Source of the DNA: Eutrophocola salsuginis
GTDB lineage: Bacteria; Pseudomonadota; Gammaproteobacteria; Pseudomonadales; Pseudohongiellaceae
Direction: 5' to 3'
Assembly: GCA_038147195.1 (NCBI GenBank)
Contig: JAYQTB010000004.1
Location: forward strand, 372,001-436,000
Length of the DNA: 64,000 nt
The translations under genes and the position numbers were made by a program. This document shows, piece after piece, positions 49,820-59,825 of this stretch (position 1 is its first letter; each line of letters starts with the position of its first letter). A model generated the notes under the pieces. That model was not told the origin of the DNA, did no database searches, and worked only from the letters and a program-made list of their open reading frames with translations.

Positions 49820-51885
49820 GTTTCCAGCAGGGTCTGCTGGGCACAGCGGGGATTGGCATTGCCCGGCGTGCTCAGCTTATATCTCCCATCCGGTTGCAGG
49901 ATCCAGGACTGCGTGTTGTCAGACAGGTAGATCTGCAGGCCTTCCTTGAGAATCTTCTTTTTCATGCGCTTTTCCTCGACCGGGAAGCATGTTTCCACGC
50001 GACGAAAGAAATTGCGGTCCATCCAGTCACCACTGGATAGGTATATCTCGTAATCGCCGTCGTTGTGAAAATAGAAAATCCGGCTGTGCTCTAGAAAACG
50101 TCCGACGATGGAGCGTACGCTAATATTTTCGGATACACCTTTAATGCCCGGACGCAGGCAGCAGATGCCGCGCACGATAAGTTCAACTTTTACCCCTGCC
50201 TGTGAGGCCAGGTACAGAGCTTCGATGATGCTGGTTTCCACCAGTGAATTCATCTTGGCGATGATGCGGGCCGTCTTTCCCTTGCGGGCAAATTCCGTTT
50301 CACGGTGGATCAGATCCAGCATGCCTTTGTGGAACGTAAAGGGGGCCTGCAGGATTTTCTTACGCTTGCCCGGCTTTCCCAGCGCCGTCAGTTGCTGGAA
50401 TACTTTCTGCACGTCGTCGGTAATCGCCATGTCACTAGTCAGAAACGAGTAATCGGTGTACTGACGGGCGGTACCGGCATGGTAGTTGCCGGTGCCGAGA
50501 TGGACATATCGTTTCAGGTGGCGGCCCTCGCGGCGGATCACTAGGCTCATCTTGGCATGGGTCTTGTGCCCGACCACGCCGTAGGAGACGTGGGCACCGG
50601 CAGACTGCAGTTCGTTGGCCAGTTCGATATTTTCCTCTTCGTCGAAGCGCGCCCGCAACTCGATGACTACGGTTACTTCCTTGCCCGCATTGGCTGCCTT
50701 GATGAGGGCGTCGACGATGCTCGAATCGTCTTCGGTACGGTACAGGGTTTGCTTGATGGCGAGCACATCAGGATCCACCGCGGCGCCTCGCACGAAATCT
50801 ATTACCGTGTTGAAGGACTGGAAGGGGTGGTGTAAAAGAATGTCACCCTTTTTAATGGTTTCAAAAATATCCAAAGTCTTTGCTAGCCGGTTTTGTACGC
50901 TGGGCACGAATGACGTGTATTTCAGGTCTGGCCTTTTGACCTGCCTGGAAATCGCCATCAAACGGTTCAGGTTAACCGGCCCGTTGACCTGGTAGATATC
51001 GTTCTTCTGCAGTTTGAACTGGTGCATAAGGTAGTCGATCATTTCCTGCGGGCAATTGTCTGGCACTTCCAGGCGGACGGCTTCAGCAAATCGCCTGGTA
51101 GGCAGTTTGCCCTCCAGGGCGCGCATAAGGTCACCCACTTCCTCCTCGCTGACCAGCAGGTCGGAATTGCGAGTAATGCGGAACTGGTAACAGCCCGTCA
51201 CGGCCATACCGGGGAACAAGTCGTTGGCATGGGCGTGGATGATGGAAGACAGGAATACGAAATCGTATTCATGGTGGGAACATGATGTTGGTAACTGCAC
51301 CAGGCGAGGCAGGGCCCGCGGAGCCTGCACGATGGCAATGCCGGAATTTCGGCCAAATGCATCCTTGCCTTCCAGAGAGATGATGAAATTCAGGCTCTTG
51401 TTGAGAACCTGCGGGAACGGGTGGGCGGGGTCGAGTCCAACTGGGCTCAGGATGGGCAGTAGTTCGCGATTGAAGTAGCTCTTGATCCATTCCTGCTGCT
51501 TCTGGTTCCAGTTATGCCGGTCGACACAGTGGATGTCGGCTTTCTTCAGGGCGGGTAATACTTCCTCGTTGAGGACGCTGTACTGCTCGTCGACCAGCTT
51601 ATGTGTCACATCACTAATATGTTGAAGCTGCTCCGAGGGTGTCATGTTGTCCGGACCACTCTGGGTAGAACCAAAGGCAACCTGTTGTTTCAGGCCGGCG
51701 ACGCGTATCTCGAAGAACTCATCGATGTTGGAGCTGGAGATACAGAGAAAAAACAATCGCTCGAGCAACGGAGTCGACTTGTCCCTGGCCTGCGCCAGGA
51801 CGCGCCGGTTGAATTCAAGCAGACTAAGCTCCCGGTTGATGTAGTACTCTGGGCTGCGTAAATTGATTTCCTTGGCGGCGGTCAT
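49807..51885 (-). CDS. ppk1: Polyphosphate kinase 1
   Basis: A 692-residue PPK1, which makes polyphosphate from ATP. The N-terminal helical domain starts YYINRELSLLEFNRRVLAQA; the catalytic part has ILLHHPFQSFNTVIDFVRGAA, the IKQTLYRTEDDSSIVDAL block, and the phosphohistidine region VSYGVVGHKTHAKMSL. The C-terminal GICCLRPGIKGVSENI segment is also intact. Confidence 0.97.
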   Translation of the reverse strand: MTAAKEINLRSPEYYINRELSLLEFNRRVLAQARDKSTPLLERLFFLCISSSNIDEFFEIRVAGLKQQVAFGSTQSGPDNMTPSEQLQHISDVTHKLVDEQYSVLNEEVLPALKKADIHCVDRHNWNQKQQEWIKSYFNRELLPILSPVGLDPAHPFPQVLNKSLNFIISLEGKDAFGRNSGIAIVQAPRALPRLVQLPTSCSHHEYDFVFLSSIIHAHANDLFPGMAVTGCYQFRITRNSDLLVSEEEVGDLMRALEGKLPTRRFAEAVRLEVPDNCPQEMIDYLMHQFKLQKNDIYQVNGPVNLNRLMAISRQVKRPDLKYTSFVPSVQNRLAKTLDIFETIKKGDILLHHPFQSFNTVIDFVRGAAVDPDVLAIKQTLYRTEDDSSIVDALIKAANAGKEVTVVIELRARFDEEENIELANELQSAGAHVSYGVVGHKTHAKMSLVIRREGRHLKRYVHLGTGNYHAGTARQYTDYSFLTSDMAITDDVQKVFQQLTALGKPGKRKKILQAPFTFHKGMLDLIHRETEFARKGKTARIIAKMNSLVETSIIEALYLASQAGVKVELIVRGICCLRPGIKGVSENISVRSIVGRFLEHSRIFYFHNDGDYEIYLSSGDWMDRNFFRRVETCFPVEEKRMKKKILKEGLQIYLSDNTQSWILQPDGRYKLSTPGNANPRCAQQTLLETYCG

Positions 51886-51906
51886 GGTTTCGGCTTTTAC
51901 CCGCTC

Positions 51907-52524
51907 TTATTTCTTGATAATAAGCAGGTAACCATCTTCTTTCATGGGCGTTTTCAGTTTTACTTCCTTCAGCTTGGCGTCGAACTCCTTCTTGCAGCGC
52001 TTAGCCAATTTAAGGAAGGGTGACCTGCCCGGGTCGGCGATGATGATGGTGTCGACGCTGTTTTTGACGGCCCGTTTGATGAGTTTGTACAGCGGTTCGA
52101 TCAGCTCGTCCCAGAAGCAGATATCCCCTCCCAAGATCATGTCCTGTTCGGCAATCAGGCTGACCTTTAGATTTTCATAACGACTGACCTTGGCGGTTAC
52201 CTTAGCCTTATTCAATTTAGTGTGGATGTCCATGAAAGGGAACACGTTCTTGTCGGCATCTACCGCAACCACGTTGGCCTTGAAATCCTTGTTGCAGTGA
52301 ATGGCGAGGATGCCCCAGCCACTGCCGATCTCCATGATGTTGGCTTTCTTCTTCGGCGGGTGCTTGTTGAGGTAGTCAAGAATCAGGTAACTGGAAAACC
52401 AGACCTTGTCACCATGGATTTCCGGTGTACTGGTTTCCTCCAGCAATTCTTTGATTTTCTTGTGTTTCTTCTGGTATATCTTGAGTCCGCGGACTTCCTT
52501 GATGTGCTTTTCTGTGCTGCTCAT
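51907..52524 (-). CDS. SAM-dependent methyltransferase (METTL/lysine-methyltransferase-like)
   Basis: The 205-residue product has a Rossmann methyltransferase core: motif I IMEIGSGWGILAI near residue 64, an acidic loop VVAVDADKN, and a GGDICFWDELIEPL segment. The layout (a WFSSYLILDYL segment before motif I, DICFWD after) recalls the METTL21/ETFB-lysine methyltransferase group. It is unusually lysine-rich at both ends. It lies 21 nt upstream of ppk1 on the same strand, so cotranscription is likely. The substrate is unknown. Confidence 0.75.
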   Translation of the reverse strand: MSSTEKHIKEVRGLKIYQKKHKKIKELLEETSTPEIHGDKVWFSSYLILDYLNKHPPKKKANIMEIGSGWGILAIHCNKDFKANVVAVDADKNVFPFMDIHTKLNKAKVTAKVSRYENLKVSLIAEQDMILGGDICFWDELIEPLYKLIKRAVKNSVDTIIIADPGRSPFLKLAKRCKKEFDAKLKEVKLKTPMKEDGYLLIIKK

Positions 52525-52646
52525 AAATCGACTGCCAATAGCTGTAAGGGATCTTAGGGTTTGTTTGTAAGGATACGATAAAGAGGCAGGGCCGGCGCTT
52601 GATAAATCTCAAATCACCCGGGCATGCGCTGGCTTTTCAGCCGATC

Positions 52647-54056
52647 TCAGTCACCTGACCGCTCCTCGGTTCCTGCGGCTGCATCGTTGCCTGTTTTTAC
52701 TGCTAATGATTTCTCAACAATACTGGTAATTTCACCGTTGAAAAGCCGAGTGCGGATTGTATCACCGCGTTTTATGCTTTGGTAATCACTGGCAACACGG
52801 CTATCGGCAGTATACGTGATCGAGTAACCCCGACCCAGCGTGCTCAGCGGATTCATGGTGTTCAGGGCATGGCCCTGGGCTGCCAGCTGCATTTTACGGC
52901 TGTATAAGCCCTGTTGCATGGCATGGTGCAGCCGCTTACCAAGGTTCGTGCTCTGTTGCCGGTATTCGCGCGTGAGCCGCAGCGGCGAGTTGGCGCGGAT
53001 TCCCAGGTGGAGTTGGCGCAGCCTGGCCTGTAGTTCGCCGAGCCTGTGCTTGAAAGCGCGGCGCATCCTCAGTTCCGTTTCGTCGAGTCGCTGGGCCTGC
53101 TCCTGCAGGCGACGGCCGGGATGCTTAAGCTGCTTCCTGAGCCACGTCAATGTCTCGCTGCGACGCTGAACGTCCGCCAGCATGAGCGAGCAGAACTGCC
53201 GGGCATAGGCGGTAAATAACAGGCGGTATTCGCCTTGGTCGGGACTGAGCAATTCTGCGGCTGCGGTCGGTGTGGCCGCACGGACATCGGCTACGAAGTC
53301 GGCAATAGTGAAATCCACTTCATGACCCACCGCGCTGATGATCGGGAGCTCACTGGTATGGATGGACCTGGCCAGGGCTTCATTGTTGAAGCTCCAAAGG
53401 TCCTCCAGAGAGCCGCCGCCTCGGCCAATGATCAGCACATCCAGATCCGCCAGGCAGCCCTGTTGCCGATTGGCGAGCTCAATGGCCTCGATAATCTCGG
53501 CAGCGGCGGTGTCGCCCTGCACGGTAACGGGCAGAACAGTGACGTGAATAGCGGGGAAGCGTCTGCGCAGCGTACTGATGATATCGCGCACAGCGGCACC
53601 GGTGGGCGAGGTGATGACACCGATATGGCGCGGTAATGCAGGCAGGGGTTTCTTGAGGGCCTCGTCAAACAGGCCTTCCCGGAACAGTTTCTCCTTCAGT
53701 TGTTCGAAGGCGCGCAGCAGGGCGCCGTCACCACGTTCTTCCATCTGCTCCAGGATCAACTGGAAATCGCCACGGCCCTCGTAGAGGCTGACCTTGCCTT
53801 TGACTAGGACCTGCATGCCATCGGCAGGACGAAAGCGTACGCGCATGTTGCGGTTGCGGAACATGGCACAGCGCACCTGCGCTGATTCGTCCTTTAGTGT
53901 GAGGTACCAGTGACCGGAAGCTGGCATGGCAATGTTGGAAATCTCACCCTCGACCAGTAACGACGGGAAATTGTCCTCGAGCAGGTAGCGGGCTTCGCGG
54001 TTCAGGTCGCTGACGCTGAGCACGGACTCGCTGTCATTGAAGTCGAATGCATCCAT
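52647..54056 (-). CDS. xseA: Exodeoxyribonuclease VII large subunit
   Basis: The ~469-residue product has an N-terminal OB domain (SVSDLNREARYLLEDNFPSL, SGHWYLTLKDESAQVRCAMF), the catalytic domain with ITSPTGAAVRDIISTLRRR and IIGRGGGSLEDLWSFN, a long helical coiled-coil, and a C-terminal GYSIT strand. The frame is open to 54107, but the ATG at 54054-54056 (MDAFDFN) gives the usual family start. The small subunit gene xseB is not adjacent. Confidence 0.95.
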   Translation of the reverse strand: MDAFDFNDSESVLSVSDLNREARYLLEDNFPSLLVEGEISNIAMPASGHWYLTLKDESAQVRCAMFRNRNMRVRFRPADGMQVLVKGKVSLYEGRGDFQLILEQMEERGDGALLRAFEQLKEKLFREGLFDEALKKPLPALPRHIGVITSPTGAAVRDIISTLRRRFPAIHVTVLPVTVQGDTAAAEIIEAIELANRQQGCLADLDVLIIGRGGGSLEDLWSFNNEALARSIHTSELPIISAVGHEVDFTIADFVADVRAATPTAAAELLSPDQGEYRLLFTAYARQFCSLMLADVQRRSETLTWLRKQLKHPGRRLQEQAQRLDETELRMRRAFKHRLGELQARLRQLHLGIRANSPLRLTREYRQQSTNLGKRLHHAMQQGLYSRKMQLAAQGHALNTMNPLSTLGRGYSITYTADSRVASDYQSIKRGDTIRTRLFNGEITSIVEKSLAVKTGNDAAAGTEERSGD

Positions 54057-54156
54057 AAGCCCGCCATCATACAGCACACGGGCGGCATTGGTGAGCCGCC
54101 CGAGCATGGGCTAAAATGCGGAAACACTAAATGTCGACCCCGGAGATATTTGAGCG

Positions 54157-54555
54157 ATGACGATTTCCCAGAACCCGTTATTTCTGCGTTTCCTTATAGC
54201 CACTATTGCCTGCCTGTCCTGCCAGGGGCTTTTCGCCGTGAGCCCCGATACGCGTGCTTGCAACCTCCAAGGTCGGGAAATCGCCTTGCGCATCAGTGAA
54301 GAAATCAGCAGTGGCATGTCCGCGGATGACCGCGCTCGGATCGCCGCCATAGCCGAAGAAGTCTGCGGTGATTACAGCACGGCTGCCGTGCCTGTCCCGC
54401 CCGCCGGAATGCCAGTGGTCAGCAGCCCCGCAGTAACTGCCCCCGCCGCCCCAGAAAAGGCCGAAACCGAGGAAGACGAGGAAGGCGGTCTCTTCGATAT
54501 CAAGATCATCGATCCCGATGACAGGGTGAAGCGTCCTGGCCTGAAAAGGCCTTGA
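54157..54555 (+). CDS. Small secreted protein of unknown function
   Basis: I do not recognise this 132-residue protein. It has a signal peptide (to about residue 27, CQGLFA), a helical segment with two cysteines bracketing it (C35 and C70), a Pro/Ala/Val-rich linker (about 75-100), an acidic run (EEDEEGG) and a basic tail (DRVKRPGLKRP). It could be a disulfide-stabilised periplasmic peptide. It lies between divergent xseA and guaB. Confidence 0.6.
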   Translation: MTISQNPLFLRFLIATIACLSCQGLFAVSPDTRACNLQGREIALRISEEISSGMSADDRARIAAIAEEVCGDYSTAAVPVPPAGMPVVSSPAVTAPAAPEKAETEEDEEGGLFDIKIIDPDDRVKRPGLKRP

Positions 54556-54591
54556 TTTGCTCTGAATTCGGGCCACAGGGACGGCCAAGGA

Positions 54592-54621
54592 TTTACCTAA
54601 AATTCACTCATGGAGTATAAT
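54592..54621 (+). promoter_or_regulatory. Probable sigma70 promoter of guaB
   Basis: TTTACC (54592-54597), an 18-bp spacer and a perfect TATAAT (54616-54621) lie 40 nt upstream of the guaB ATG. This fits the strong growth-regulated guaBA promoters of other gammaproteobacteria. Confidence 0.65.
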
Positions 54622-54661
54622 GTGCTGATTTCCCGCAACGGGATATCAGGTATTTTGATCT

Positions 54662-56140
54662 ATGCTACGAATTGTTGAAGAAGCCTTAACTTTTGACGAC
54701 GTTCTTCTAGTTCCCGCCCACTCCCAGGTGCTGCCCAACCGGGTCGACCTTAAAACCAGCCTGACAAGTAGCATCACCCTGAACATCCCCCTGGTCTCTT
54801 CAGCCATGGACACCGTGACCGAATCCCGCCTGGCCATCGCCATGGCCCAGGAAGGTGGTATGGGAGTCATCCACAAGAGCATGAGCATCGAGGCACAGGC
54901 TCGCGAAGTGCGAACCGTCAAGAAGTACGAGAGTGGTGTAGTTACCGACCCCATTTGTATCACCCCGGACACCACCGTTCGGAAGCTGCTGGAGCTTACC
55001 CAGGAATACAGGATTTCTGGCCTGCCGGTCATTAGGAACTCTGGCTCCCGGGACCTGGTTGGTATCGTGACAAGCCGTGATGTCAGGTTCGAGAACGACC
55101 TGGAAGCCGCTGTCGAAAAAATTATGACACCGAAAGAGCGTCTGGTCACCGTAAAGGAAGGCGCGAATCTCGACGAGATCAAAGTGCTGATGCACAACCA
55201 CCGTATCGAGAAGGTGCTGGTGGTCAATGACAAGTTCGAGCTGAGAGGCCTGGTGACCCTGAAGGACATTCGCAAATCCGAGGATTTCCCGAATGCCTGC
55301 AAGGACGCCATGGGTCAGCTGCGCGTTGGCGCTGCTGTCGGTGTCGGCGCCGAGACCGAAGACCGTGTGGCCGCGCTGGTGGCTGCCGGTGTTGACATCG
55401 TGGTAGTGGATACTTCCCACGGTCACTCACAGGACGTGCTCAACCGAGTGGCTTCCATCAAGAAGGCGTTTCCCAACCTGCAGCTTATCGGTGGCAATGT
55501 CGCCACGGCCGCCGGCGCGGAAGCCCTCGCAAAAGCAGGAGTGGACGCTGTCAAGGTCGGCATTGGCCCCGGCTCGATCTGCACCACCCGCATCGTAACC
55601 GGTGTCGGTGTTCCGCAGATCAGCGCCGTCTCCAACGTTACCGATGCCCTTAAGGGCTCGGGCATTTCGATAATTTCCGACGGCGGCATCCGCTTTTCGG
55701 GGGATATCGCCAAGGCCCTAGCAGCAGGTGCCAACGTGGTGATGATCGGCAGCCTGCTCGCCGGTACTGAGGAGGCACCGGGTGAAGTGGAGTTGTACCA
55801 GGGTCGCTCTTACAAGGCCTACCGGGGTATGGGCTCCCTGGGCGCCATGTCTTCCCGCCACAGCTCGGCGGACCGTTATTTCCAGAACATCGAGGATGGG
55901 GCAAGCAAGCTGGTACCCGAAGGCATCGAGGGGCGGGTTCCCTATAAAGGACCCATGTCGGCCATCATCTTCCAGCTGATTGGCGGTATTCGCTCCAGTA
56001 TGGGCCTGACCGGCTGTGCCAATATCGAGGAAATGCGTACCAAGCCTGAATTCGTTCGTATCACCTCGGCCGGTGTGAGCGAAAGCCATGTGCATGATGT
56101 CAGCATCACCAAGGAAGCACCCAATTACCGAATTAGTTAA
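54662..56140 (+). CDS. guaB: Inosine-5'-monophosphate dehydrogenase
   Basis: A 492-residue IMPDH, the rate-limiting step to GMP. It has [15 protein letters not shown], two CBS domains (residues ~95-205), the catalytic cysteine loop [11 protein letters not shown] (Cys307), [19 protein letters not shown] and [10 protein letters not shown]. It forms an operon with guaA, 49 nt downstream. Confidence 0.98.
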   Translation: MLRIVEEALTFDDVLLVPAHSQVLPNRVDLKTSLTSSITLNIPLVSSAMDTVTESRLAIAMAQEGGMGVIHKSMSIEAQAREVRTVKKYESGVVTDPICITPDTTVRKLLELTQEYRISGLPVIRNSGSRDLVGIVTSRDVRFENDLEAAVEKIMTPKERLVTVKEGANLDEIKVLMHNHRIEKVLVVNDKFELRGLVTLKDIRKSEDFPNACKDAMGQLRVGAAVGVGAETEDRVAALVAAGVDIVVVDTSHGHSQDVLNRVASIKKAFPNLQLIGGNVATAAGAEALAKAGVDAVKVGIGPGSICTTRIVTGVGVPQISAVSNVTDALKGSGISIISDGGIRFSGDIAKALAAGANVVMIGSLLAGTEEAPGEVELYQGRSYKAYRGMGSLGAMSSRHSSADRYFQNIEDGASKLVPEGIEGRVPYKGPMSAIIFQLIGGIRSSMGLTGCANIEEMRTKPEFVRITSAGVSESHVHDVSITKEAPNYRIS

Positions 56141-56189
56141 GCCGTTCTCAAGACTGCTTGTATTTATCACCTGACGGCCGGAAGACCGT

Positions 56190-57872
56190 ATGTCACAAAA
56201 TATTCATGACCACCGGATCCTGATCCTGGATTTCGGTGCCCAGTACACTCAACTGATTGCCCGCCGGGTCCGTGAAGCAGGCGTCTACTGCGAGATTCAC
56301 CACTACAGCATGCCCGAGGCCGAATTCCTGGCCTTCAACCCGAAGGGCGTCATCTTTTCGGGCGGCCCCGAATCCACCACGGTACACAATTCCCCTCGCG
56401 CCCCGGAATACATGTTCGACCTGGACATTCCAGTGCTTGGCATATGCTACGGCATGCAGACCATGGCGCTGCAGCTGGGCGGCGTGACAGAGGCTTCTAA
56501 TAAGTCTGAATTTGGTTATGCCGAGATCGAGATCACCAACAACAACCCACTGCTTAGCGATCTCGAGCACTCACGCCAGGCAGGCGAAGTATTCCTGCAC
56601 AACGTCTGGATGAGCCACGGTGACAAAGTGATTGCTGTCCCGGAAGGCTTTACCGTCATCGCCTCGACAGAAAGTGCGCCGATTGCCGCCATGATGGACG
56701 AGAGACGCAAGATGTACGCGGTGCAGTTCCATCCTGAGGTCACACACACTGATTCCGGCCAAGAAATCATCAACCGTTTCGTGCATGAAATCTGCGGCTG
56801 CGCTCGCCTTTGGACACCTGCCAATATCATCGAGGATGCCGTCGCCACCATTCGCGAGAAGGTCGGCAAGGACCAGGTGCTGCTAGGCTTGTCCGGCGGA
56901 GTTGATTCTTCTGTGGTGGCGGCATTGCTGCACAAGGCCATCGGCGAACAGCTCACCTGCGTGTTTGTCGACAACGGCCTGCTGCGTTTGCACGAGGGTG
57001 ACCAGGTCATGGAAACCTTTGCAAAGAACATGGGCGTGAAGGTGATTCGCGCCGATGCGGAAGATATTTTTCTCGGCAAGCTGGCCGGCGTCGATGAACC
57101 CGAGGCCAAGCGCAAGATCATCGGCAATACCTTTATCGAGGTATTCGATACCGAGGCTACCAAACTCGGCGACGTGAAATGGCTGGCGCAGGGAACCATC
57201 TATCCCGATGTCATCGAGTCGGCCGGTTCGAAACATGGCGTCGCGCACGTCATCAAGTCCCACCACAATGTTGGCGGCTTGCCAGAGGACATGAAGTTGT
57301 CCCTGGTGGAACCCCTGCGCGAGCTGTTCAAGGATGAAGTGCGCAACATCGGGCTGGCCCTGGGCCTGCCGCGCGAGATGGTGTTCCGCCATCCGTTCCC
57401 GGGGCCGGGCCTTGGCGTCCGTGTGCTGGGTGAGGTAAAGAAGGAATACTGTGACATCCTGCGCCAGGCCGATGCCATCTTCATCGAGGAACTGCGCCGG
57501 GCAGACTGGTACGACAAGGTCAGCCAGGCCTTCGTGGTTTTCCTGCCGGTGCGGTCCGTCGGCGTCGTGGGGGATGCCAGGCGTTATTCCTACGTTCTGG
57601 CCATCCGGGCAGTGGAAACCATCGACTTCATGACCGCGCGCTGGGCGCACCTGCCGTATGACCTGCTGGAAACTGTCTCGAATCGCATCATTAACGAGAT
57701 TCGTGACGTCTCCCGCGTCAGCTATGACATCAGCAGCAAGCCACCCGCGACGATTGAGTGTCATTCTCCTGCCCGCACGTCATCAACCCAGTCTCTATAC
57801 CATGACTTTTTCCCACGTTTGCTGGATGCGCCGGGCACTCGACCTGGCCGAAAAAGCCAGAGCCCTCGATGA
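56190..57872 (+). CDS. guaA: GMP synthase, with a C-terminal extension
   Basis: A 560-residue GMP synthase. The amidotransferase domain has Cys86 in [10 protein letters not shown] and [10 protein letters not shown]; the ATP-pyrophosphatase domain has [15 protein letters not shown] and the dimerisation domain ends [13 protein letters not shown]. Family members end two residues later (WE, ~525 residues). Here the tryptophan position is cysteine and about 36 extra residues, rich in S, P and R, follow, overlapping tadA by 71 nt. A point mutation or frameshift in the terminal codons, or a sequencing error, would explain this. Confidence 0.95.
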   Translation: MSQNIHDHRILILDFGAQYTQLIARRVREAGVYCEIHHYSMPEAEFLAFNPKGVIFSGGPESTTVHNSPRAPEYMFDLDIPVLGICYGMQTMALQLGGVTEASNKSEFGYAEIEITNNNPLLSDLEHSRQAGEVFLHNVWMSHGDKVIAVPEGFTVIASTESAPIAAMMDERRKMYAVQFHPEVTHTDSGQEIINRFVHEICGCARLWTPANIIEDAVATIREKVGKDQVLLGLSGGVDSSVVAALLHKAIGEQLTCVFVDNGLLRLHEGDQVMETFAKNMGVKVIRADAEDIFLGKLAGVDEPEAKRKIIGNTFIEVFDTEATKLGDVKWLAQGTIYPDVIESAGSKHGVAHVIKSHHNVGGLPEDMKLSLVEPLRELFKDEVRNIGLALGLPREMVFRHPFPGPGLGVRVLGEVKKEYCDILRQADAIFIEELRRADWYDKVSQAFVVFLPVRSVGVVGDARRYSYVLAIRAVETIDFMTARWAHLPYDLLETVSNRIINEIRDVSRVSYDISSKPPATIECHSPARTSSTQSLYHDFFPRLLDAPGTRPGRKSQSPR

Positions 57873-58257
57873 AGTCCCGGTGGGTGCCGTTATCGTGAAG
57901 GATGATGAAATCATCGGTGAAGGCTTCAACCAACCTATTTCCACCAACGACCCCTCTGCTCACGCCGAAATTGTGGCCTTGCGAGATGCCGGCGCCCGTG
58001 TCGGCAACTACCGGCTGCCGGGGGCGATCCTGTACGTCACCATCGAGCCCTGCACCATGTGTGCCGGCGCCCTGATCCACGCCAGGGTGGCGAAAGTGGT
58101 TTTTGGTGCCCGGGAGCCGAAGGCCGGTGCCCTGGTCAGCAATCTGCACCTGCACGAAGCAGCCGTTTATAACCATCGCCTGGCAGTCGAGGAAGGCCCG
58201 CTGGCCAGGGAATGCGGGACCTTGCTCAGCGATTTTTTCAGAAACCGAAGAAAATAA
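57802..58257 (+). CDS. tadA: tRNA-specific adenosine deaminase
   Basis: A 151-residue deaminase that makes inosine 34 in tRNA-Arg. The zinc site is intact: HAEIVAL (His54, Glu56) and PCTMCAG (Cys84, Cys87). The frame is open to 57658 but the ATG at 57802 ([18 protein letters not shown]) gives family length. The start lies inside the unusual 3' end of guaA, so translation is probably coupled. Confidence 0.93.
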   Translation: MTFSHVCWMRRALDLAEKARALDEVPVGAVIVKDDEIIGEGFNQPISTNDPSAHAEIVALRDAGARVGNYRLPGAILYVTIEPCTMCAGALIHARVAKVVFGAREPKAGALVSNLHLHEAAVYNHRLAVEEGPLARECGTLLSDFFRNRRK

Positions 58258-58356
58258 GTCCACGTTTTAGCCACCTGATCCCGGATTCCTGCATGAGACA
58301 GCTATCAGAGGTTTCGTAATGGGAATTTTAACCAGCCACTATTTTTGAAAGGCCGG

Positions 58357-59823
58357 TCAGGGAAAGAGAGCAAGCCAGGCCTGGGAAGAATCCTCAATCA
58401 GGCTGAGCACCGGGTTCGGAAACAAGCCCAATAACACTACAAACAGGCATGCCGGCAACAGGACAAACAACTCTTCTCCCTTCAGGTCGGGCATTGGCTG
58501 GCGTTCGGTCTCAGAAACCGGTCCCCAAAACACCCTGCGTGCATGGAAGAGAAGATAAGCCGCGCCCAGTATGATGGAAACCAGGGTAACCAGGCCAATA
58601 CTGAAATGGAGTTCAAAGGCGCTGATGATAAGCAGCAACTCGGCGGCAAATCCGCTAGTACCCGGCAGGCCAATACTGGCCATACCGAGCAGGAAGAACA
58701 AAGCCGTCATGCACGGCATGTCCCCGGCCAGACTGCCCAGACCGACCAGTTCTGTGGATCCTGTGCGTTGCTGCAGGAAGCTGCTCAGGAACATAAGGCC
58801 GCTGGCGATCATGGTGAAATTCAGCAGCTGGAACACGGCCCCCTGGATACCCTGCTGGTTGAGTGACGCAATACCAATTACTACCAGGCCGACATGACTG
58901 ATGCTGGCATAGGCCAGCATTCGACGCAGGTTACTTTGTTGCAGAGCAATCAGGGCAGTATAAATCATCGTGAATGCGCCCAGCACACCCAGGATCCAGG
59001 CATATTCTGCTGCGGCAGCCGGGGCCAGAGGGAAGGCGAAACGCAGTAAGCCGTATGCACCAAGTTTCAGTCCAACCAGAAGGGCGGTAATCTGTGCTGG
59101 AGATTCCATGGCGACCGTAGGCAGCCAGGTATGAAAGGGAAACAGTGGCGCCTTTACAGCAAATCCCAGCACCAGCAGGCAGAAAATAAGAGTCTGGTTT
59201 TCTGCGGGTACGGGTGCTTGCAACAATTGGGGCAGGCTGAATACGAACTCTTCTGTCCCTGCCTGTTGTGCCAACAGGATGAATGCAAACAGCAGGGAAA
59301 CTCCCCCAAACATCATGTACATGGTGTATTTCATGCCTGCCATGCGGCGTTGTGTACCAACTCCCCACAAACTGATGAGGAAATAGATCGGAGGCAAGGT
59401 CAGTTCCCAAAACAGGAAAAACAGGATGGTGTCCAATGCCAGGAAAATACCCATCGTGATGCCAATGAGTGATAAAAGCATGGCATAGTAAAAGCTGCAC
59501 AGCCTGCTGACATGGTGCCAGGAGGCGATTATGGAAAGCAGTGCCAGTATCGCCGTTACAGGCAGGAACAGCACGGATATACCATCAACACCCAGCATGT
59601 ACTGGATATTCAGGTCAGGAATCCAGGGAATCTGTTCGAGCAACTGGTAGTTGCTGCCGGATTCCTTGTCAAAGTGCCACAATACGATAAAGGCCAGTAA
59701 AGTCTCCAGCAATGCCGTAACCAGGGCAATCCACCTGGCCATGCGCCGGGATCGACTGCACAATGTTGCTGCGGCTCCGGCCAGGGGCAGGAATATCAGA
59801 AGACTCAACCAGGGTATTGACAT
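58357..59823 (-). CDS. NuoM-like antiporter/proton-translocating subunit of a DAB-type operon
   Basis: The 488-residue product has about 13-14 membrane segments of the Complex I/Mrp proton_antipo_M family. Canonical channel residues are present: Glu140 in LFFLFWELTLPPIYFLI, Lys224 in GFAVKAPLFPFHTWLP and Lys253 in VGLKLGAYGLLRF. The ATG at 59821-59823 (MSIPWLSLLI) matches NuoM N-termini better than the longer open frame. It is the last gene of a minus-strand operon (dabA, NuoL-like, NuoM-like 2, this), 2 nt after the preceding stop. No other Complex I gene is in the window, so it is probably not part of NDH-1. Confidence 0.87.
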   Translation of the reverse strand: MSIPWLSLLIFLPLAGAAATLCSRSRRMARWIALVTALLETLLAFIVLWHFDKESGSNYQLLEQIPWIPDLNIQYMLGVDGISVLFLPVTAILALLSIIASWHHVSRLCSFYYAMLLSLIGITMGIFLALDTILFFLFWELTLPPIYFLISLWGVGTQRRMAGMKYTMYMMFGGVSLLFAFILLAQQAGTEEFVFSLPQLLQAPVPAENQTLIFCLLVLGFAVKAPLFPFHTWLPTVAMESPAQITALLVGLKLGAYGLLRFAFPLAPAAAAEYAWILGVLGAFTMIYTALIALQQSNLRRMLAYASISHVGLVVIGIASLNQQGIQGAVFQLLNFTMIASGLMFLSSFLQQRTGSTELVGLGSLAGDMPCMTALFFLLGMASIGLPGTSGFAAELLLIISAFELHFSIGLVTLVSIILGAAYLLFHARRVFWGPVSETERQPMPDLKGEELFVLLPACLFVVLLGLFPNPVLSLIEDSSQAWLALFP

Positions 59824-59825
59824 GA

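Noticed and set aside
56883..57764. 293-codon minus-strand open frame
   Set aside because: Fully antisense to guaA; no domain or signal seen.
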